A DNA stretch of 64,000 nucleotides, from positions 27,572-91,571 of the forward strand of contig JAFARC010000081.1 of the NCBI GenBank assembly GCA_019245755.1. The letters run 5' to 3'. Source of the stretch: Mycobacteriaceae bacterium. GTDB lineage: Bacteria > Actinomycetota > Actinomycetes > Mycobacteriales > Mycobacteriaceae. This document shows, piece by piece, positions 60,051 to 64,000 of this stretch. The notes beneath the pieces were generated by a model. The model saw nothing but the letters and a program-made list of their open reading frames with translations. It was not told the DNA's origin and searched no databases. Made by a program: the position numbers and the translations under genes. The stretch's first letter is position 1. The number at the start of each line of letters is the position of its first letter.

Positions 60051-60836
60051 ATGGATCGGGTCGCCGAACACGCGGCTGGCCTCATCGCCGACCGCACCGG
60101 CGTTGCGGGTCATGACGTGGCGGTGGTGCTGGGTTCCGGTTGGGGTCCGGCGGCCGAGCGGTTGGGGCGGCCGACCGCTGTGCTGCCGATGGCCGCATTG
60201 CCGGGTTTCGTCCCGCCGGCCGCGGAAGGACATCGCGGGCAAATCCTGTCGATTCCCGTCGGCACGAACCGGGTGCTCGTGCTGCTGGGGCGGATCCATG
60301 CCTTCGAAGGTCACGACGTCGCCGACATCGTTCGTCCGGTGCGCACGGCTGCGGCCAGCGGGGTGCGCGCGGTGGTGCTGACCAACGCCGCGGGCGGCCT
60401 GCGCACGGACTACACGATCGGCGAGCCGGTGCTGATCCGCGACCACCTCAACCTGACCGGGCGCTCGCCGCTGGTGGGCGCTCAGTTCGTGGACATGGTC
60501 GACGCCTATTCGCCGCGATTGCGCAAGCTGGCACACGACGTCGAGCCATCACTTGCCGAGGGCGTGTATGCCGGCATGTCGGGACCCCAGTACGAGACTC
60601 CCGCGGAAATCCGCATGCTGCGGGCGCTCGGCGCCGATCTGGTCGGCATGTCCACGGTGCTCGAAACCATCGCCGCCCGGGCTGCCGGCGTCGAGGTACT
60701 CGGCCTGTCGCTGGTTACCAACCTGGCCGCCGGAATGACCGGCGAACCGATCACCCACGCCGACGTGCTGGCGGCCGGCCGGCGATCGGCGAGCCGGATG
60801 GGTTGCGTGCTGGCGGAGTTGCTGGCGGGCGTCTGA
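60051..60836 (+). CDS. deoD: Purine nucleoside phosphorylase
   Basis: A 261-residue trimeric-type PNP. Motifs: VVLGSGWGPAAERLG (phosphate loop), LLGRIHAFEGHD, VVLTNAAGGLRTDYTIGEPVLIRDHLNLTG, SGPQYETPAEIRMLRALGADLVGMSTV, and the Asn of VTNLAAG. It splits purine nucleosides with phosphate for salvage. ATG 60051 lies eight bases after TAAGCT (60037-60042). pmmB begins five bases after its stop, so they share a transcript. Confidence 0.94.
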   Translation: MDRVAEHAAGLIADRTGVAGHDVAVVLGSGWGPAAERLGRPTAVLPMAALPGFVPPAAEGHRGQILSIPVGTNRVLVLLGRIHAFEGHDVADIVRPVRTAAASGVRAVVLTNAAGGLRTDYTIGEPVLIRDHLNLTGRSPLVGAQFVDMVDAYSPRLRKLAHDVEPSLAEGVYAGMSGPQYETPAEIRMLRALGADLVGMSTVLETIAARAAGVEVLGLSLVTNLAAGMTGEPITHADVLAAGRRSASRMGCVLAELLAGV

Positions 60837-60841
60837 CCGCG

Positions 60842-62425
60842 ATGACACCGCAGGAGTGGATCGCCCACGACCCGGACCCGGTGACCGCGGCGGAGCTGGC
60901 CGCCTGCTCCGCCGATGAGCTGGCCGCGCGATTCGCCGGGTCGCTGACTTTCGGCACCGCGGGGCTACGCGGCCCGCTGCGCGGCGGCCCGTCCGGGATG
61001 AACCTGGCGGTGGTGCTGCGGGTGACCTGGGCACTGGCCCGGCTACTCAACGACCGCGGCCTGGGCGGTTCCGAAGTGATCGTCGGGCGCGATGCCCGGC
61101 ACGGGTCTGCGCAGTTCGCCGTGGCGGCCGCCGAAGTCCTTGCCGCCGAGGGCTTTCCCGTCACCTTGCTGCCCGGAAGCGTGCCGACGCCGGTGGTGGC
61201 GTTCGCGGTGCGCCACACCGGTGCTGCGGCGGGAGTGCAGATCACGGCGTCGCACAATCCGGCCTGCGACAACGGCTACAAGGTGTACCTCGACGGCGGC
61301 CTGCAGATCATCGGGCCCACCGACCACCAGATCGAGGCGGCGATCGCGACCGCACCGTTCGCGGACCGGATCGCCCGCACGCCGGTCGAGGCGTCGGGAG
61401 CCGAACTGGTGCAGGAGTACATCGCCAGGGCCGCGACCCTGCGGCGCGCCACCGGCTCGGTGCGGGTCGCGCTGACCCCGCTGCACGGTGTCGGTGGGGC
61501 GACCGCCGTGGAGGTGCTGCGGCGCGCCGGCTTCGGCGACATAGTCACGGTGGCAACGCAATTCGAGCCCAACCCCGACTTCCCCACGGTCGCCTACCCG
61601 AATCCGGAGGAGCCGGGCGCCGTCGACGCGCTGCTGGCGCTGGCCGCCGACCGCGACGCCGACATCGCGGTGGCGCTGGACCCCGACGCCGATCGATGCG
61701 CGATCGGCATCCCCACACCCAGGGGCTGGCGGATGCTGTCCGGCGATGAAACCGGCTGGCTGCTTGGCGAATACCTGCTGTCGCACACCGCGCCCGGAGG
61801 CGTCGTCGCCAGCACCATCGTGTCGTCGCGCATGCTGGCGTCGATAGCCACAACGCACGGCGCCCGGCACGCCGAGACCCTGACCGGGTTCAAGTGGCTC
61901 GCCCGCGCCGCCGGCGCCGACCTGGTGTACGCCTACGAGGAGGCGATCGGGCACTGCGTGGACCCTGCCGCGGTGCGCGACAAGGACGGCATCAGCGCGG
62001 CGGTGGTGTGCTGCGATCTGGTGGCGGCGCTGGGCGCGGCCAACCGGTCGGTGCCGGACATGCTCGATGACCTGGCCCGCCGGTATGGCGTCCACCTCAG
62101 CGCCGCGGTCACCGCCCGCACCGACGATGCGGGCGCCGTAATGGCGCGGCTGCGGGCCCGGTTGCCGGCGCGGTTAGGGGGCTTCGATGTGACGGTCACC
62201 GACCTGCTCGACGGCGGCGCGCTGATCGTGTCCGGCGGCGATGAGCGCACCTCGGTGCGGCTCGCGGTGCGGCCCTCGGGCACCGAACCGAAGGTCAAGG
62301 CTTATCTCGAGATCCGTCAGGCCGTCCACGGCGACCTGGCCGGGGCGCGGGAGGTCGCTTCGGCGCTGCTGGCGGCGGTCGAGAAGACGGTGGTGGTCAT
62401 GCTGACTCAGCGAGGCCCGAATTGA
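60842..62425 (+). CDS. pmmB: PmmB, phosphomannomutase/phosphoglucomutase family enzyme
   Basis: A 527-residue alpha-D-phosphohexomutase. The phosphoserine loop is ITASHNPACDNGYKVY, the metal loop ALDPDADRCAIG, sugar-binding GDETGWLLGEY and EEAIGHCVDP, and the phosphate-binding RPSGTEPKVKAYLE lies near the C-terminus. Next to a nucleoside phosphorylase it may act on ribose or deoxyribose 1-phosphate as a phosphopentomutase, as suggested for such deoD-linked enzymes. The 3' end overlaps the convergent upp gene by 19 bases. Confidence 0.93.
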   Translation: MTPQEWIAHDPDPVTAAELAACSADELAARFAGSLTFGTAGLRGPLRGGPSGMNLAVVLRVTWALARLLNDRGLGGSEVIVGRDARHGSAQFAVAAAEVLAAEGFPVTLLPGSVPTPVVAFAVRHTGAAAGVQITASHNPACDNGYKVYLDGGLQIIGPTDHQIEAAIATAPFADRIARTPVEASGAELVQEYIARAATLRRATGSVRVALTPLHGVGGATAVEVLRRAGFGDIVTVATQFEPNPDFPTVAYPNPEEPGAVDALLALAADRDADIAVALDPDADRCAIGIPTPRGWRMLSGDETGWLLGEYLLSHTAPGGVVASTIVSSRMLASIATTHGARHAETLTGFKWLARAAGADLVYAYEEAIGHCVDPAAVRDKDGISAAVVCCDLVAALGAANRSVPDMLDDLARRYGVHLSAAVTARTDDAGAVMARLRARLPARLGGFDVTVTDLLDGGALIVSGGDERTSVRLAVRPSGTEPKVKAYLEIRQAVHGDLAGAREVASALLAAVEKTVVVMLTQRGPN

Positions 62426-63030
62426 CGATCGCCGGCGTCCCCCAGCCCCGGGACGATGTAGGCGATGTCGTTGAGCCGCTCATCGATCGTGGCGGTGACC
62501 AGCCGCAGGCCGGGGGCGACCTGCTCGAGCTTCGCGATGCCCTCGGGGGCGACCACGACGCAGATCGCGGTGATGTCCGCGGCGCTGCGGGCCTGCAGCA
62601 GCCCGACCGTGTGCGCCATCGAACCGCCGGTGGCCAGCATCGGATCCAGCACCATCACCGGCTGAGCGCTCAAGTCGTCGGGCAGCGACTCCAGATACTG
62701 CGTCGGCAGATGGGTTTGTTCGTCGCGGGCCACGCCGACGAACCCGACACGCGCCTCGGGGATGAGAGCGTGGGCCTGGTCGACCATTCCCAGGCCCGCC
62801 CGCAGCACCGGCACCAGCAGCGGCGGGTTGGCCAGCCGGCAGCCGGTGGTGTCGGCCAGCGGGGTGCGCACGGCGACGGGGACGGTCGGTGCGTCCCGGG
62901 TCGCCTCGTAGACGAGCATCAGCGTCAGATCGCGCAGCGCCGCCCGGAATGCCGCGTTGTCGGTGCGCTCAGCACGCAGCGTGGTCAGCCGCGCCGCGGC
63001 GAGCGGGTGGTCGATGACGCGGACGTCCAT
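62407..63030 (-). CDS. upp: Uracil phosphoribosyltransferase
   Basis: A 207-residue PRTase. The PRPP loop VMVLDPMLATGGSM and the uracil-binding C-terminus YIVPGLGDAGDRQFG are exact family signatures, as is LVPVLRAGLGMV. It makes UMP from uracil and PRPP. ATG 63030 lies eight bases after TAAGGT on the minus strand. sapM, which follows upp in M. tuberculosis, is absent here. Confidence 0.95.
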   Translation of the reverse strand: MDVRVIDHPLAAARLTTLRAERTDNAAFRAALRDLTLMLVYEATRDAPTVPVAVRTPLADTTGCRLANPPLLVPVLRAGLGMVDQAHALIPEARVGFVGVARDEQTHLPTQYLESLPDDLSAQPVMVLDPMLATGGSMAHTVGLLQARSAADITAICVVVAPEGIAKLEQVAPGLRLVTATIDERLNDIAYIVPGLGDAGDRQFGPR

Positions 63031-63099
63031 GGCCGAGAACCTTAGCCGGGCCGCGCCGGGCCGCGCTGCTGCGGACCACCGCTGGCTAAGCTGTGCGCC

Positions 63100-64000
63100 G
63101 TGGCTGCAGACATCGTGCCCATCGGGCTGGCACTGGACGACCGCGACGTGTTCACGCTATGGGCGCCGCGCTGGCGCGATGCCGGCGACGAGTGGGAGGC
63201 ATTTCTCGGTAAGGACGAGGACCTCTACGCCTTCGAATCGGTGCCCGACCTCGTCGCTTTCGTCCGCGCCAACGACGACAACGACCTCGCCGACCACCCT
63301 GCCTGGCAGACGCTCACCGCACTGTCGGCCCACGAACTGGACCCCGAGCAGGACAAGCGCTTCGACCTGATCAAGGTCTACGAGCTGCTCGCCGAGAAGC
63401 CGACGCAGGAATCGGTGGACGAGCTGGCGGCCACGATGTCGGTGGTGTCGGCGATCGGCTCGGTCTGCGAGCTGGCCACCATCACCAAGTTCTTCAACGG
63501 AAACCCGGTGCTGGCGTCGCTGTCCGGCGGGGCGCAGAACTTCTCGGACAAACCGGGGCTGCGGCGCTGGCACGAGATCGGCGCCATCGTCGACAAGGGC
63601 TGGGACAAGGTCGTCGACGCGATCGAGGGGGTCATCTCCACCCCGACGGTCGACAGCGACGCCGCCAAGCAGGCCGAAGCCGAGTTGCTCGCCGCACCCG
63701 AGAACGAGCTCGAGGATGTGGACGAGGACATCGAGGAGGAGTCCGCCGAGCCCGAGGAGGGCCAATCCGGGGAAGCCCGGGGCGAGGCCGGCGCCCACGG
63801 GGAGGCCGGCGCCCACGGGGAGACCGGCGCCCACGGGGAGACCGGCGACCACGACGACGACGTCGTCCTCGGCGGCGACGTCGACTTCTGGGAGAAGGTA
63901 GGCATCGACCCGATCCGGATGATCACCAGCGTCGGCACCTTCTACACCCTGCGCTGCTACCTCGACGAGGACCCGGTCTTCTTGGGCCGCAACGGCAGGA
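63100..64000 (+). CDS. Rv3311-like protein of unknown function (3' end cut by window)
   Basis: At least 300 codons without a stop, running off the right edge. The N-terminal 190 residues are acidic and helical, with no recognised domain. Then comes a low-complexity stretch of Glu/Asp (about 205-228), four copies of a GAHGE-type hexapeptide (229-252) and DDDVVLGGDVDFWEKVG, after which a folded region seems to resume (IRMITSVGTFYTLRCY). Position after upp matches Rv3311. GTG 63100 is seven bases after TAAGCT (63087-63092), a leaderless start. Confidence 0.82.
   Translation, partial: MAADIVPIGLALDDRDVFTLWAPRWRDAGDEWEAFLGKDEDLYAFESVPDLVAFVRANDDNDLADHPAWQTLTALSAHELDPEQDKRFDLIKVYELLAEKPTQESVDELAATMSVVSAIGSVCELATITKFFNGNPVLASLSGGAQNFSDKPGLRRWHEIGAIVDKGWDKVVDAIEGVISTPTVDSDAAKQAEAELLAAPENELEDVDEDIEEESAEPEEGQSGEARGEAGAHGEAGAHGETGAHGETGDHDDDVVLGGDVDFWEKVGIDPIRMITSVGTFYTLRCYLDEDPVFLGRNGR
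63784..63855 (+). repeat. 18-base tandem repeat, four copies, in frame
   Basis: Four units of an 18-base repeat (63784-63801, 63802-63819, 63820-63837, 63838-63855). The first two are identical, the third has one change and the last is degenerate. Each encodes E-[AT]-G-[AD]-H-[GD] in the acidic linker of the Rv3311-like protein, so copy number could change without a frameshift. Confidence 0.85.

Noticed and set aside
1..64000. tRNA, rRNA, CRISPR array, insertion sequence, prophage or plasmid origin
   Set aside because: No such sequence, transposase-like protein or regular repeat-spacer array was seen in any frame or strand.

Overview
The window is a GC-rich chromosomal segment from a mycobacterium, most likely a non-tuberculous (Mycolicibacterium-type) species. 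The backbone follows the gene order I know from M. tuberculosis Rv3276c-Rv3311: purK, a GtrA protein, a PH-domain protein, birA, accD5, accE5, maf, sseA, a SufE-like gene, accA3, sigF/rsbW, then lhr, nei2, an RluA-type pseudouridine synthase, glpD2, lpdA, a GGCT-like gene, amiA1/amiB1, deoD, pmmB, upp and an Rv3311-like gene. Many start codons lie 6-8 bases after a TAnnnT -10 box, the usual mycobacterial leaderless arrangement; I used this to choose several starts.

Two accessory blocks interrupt the backbone. Block A (about 2.3-17.7 kb) lies between birA and accD5, which are adjacent in M. tuberculosis. It holds a GH6 glycosidase, a six-gene leftward operon (GT2, GT4, a large GT-C-like membrane protein, a small membrane protein, a Wzx-like flippase, GT4) and a rightward operon (SGNH hydrolase, GT4, an HxxxD acyltransferase of the condensation/Pap type, a stand-alone ketosynthase, a 30-residue ORF, a CelD/FemAB-like acyltransferase). 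This looks like an uncharacterised exported, acylated glycan or glycolipid locus.

Block B (about 25.5-44.3 kb) lies between sigF and lhr, replacing the lat-region genes of M. tuberculosis. Its core is a tightly overlapping nine-gene leftward operon: UDP-glucuronate decarboxylase, carbamoyltransferase, a GT2-GmhB fusion, GT9, GmhA, HldE, SDR, GT9 and UDP-glucose dehydrogenase. It therefore encodes the ADP-heptose pathway known from Gram-negative LPS, plus UDP-GlcA/UDP-xylose synthesis and an O-carbamoyltransferase. Around it are three more glycosyltransferases, a type IB topoisomerase, a FAD-Rieske oxidoreductase, CsbD, several small membrane proteins and a PAS-ANTAR regulator.

The most striking observation is regulatory. 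Across block B, at least nine sites match the mycobacterial SigF promoter (GTTT, 15-16 bases, GGGTA or GGGAA; one is weaker). They face genes on both strands. For seven genes the start codon lies only 9-11 bases after the -10 element, so the mRNAs should be leaderless or nearly so. Two intergenic regions carry back-to-back copies. The sigF/rsbW operon thus sits beside an apparent SigF regulon island that includes the heptose operon, which suggests stress- or stationary-phase remodelling of the envelope with a heptose/xylose, possibly carbamoylated, glycan.

No rRNA, tRNA, CRISPR, insertion sequence or phage gene was seen. The only gene-free stretch over 300 bases is 10911-11487. purK and the Rv3311-like gene are cut by the window edges.
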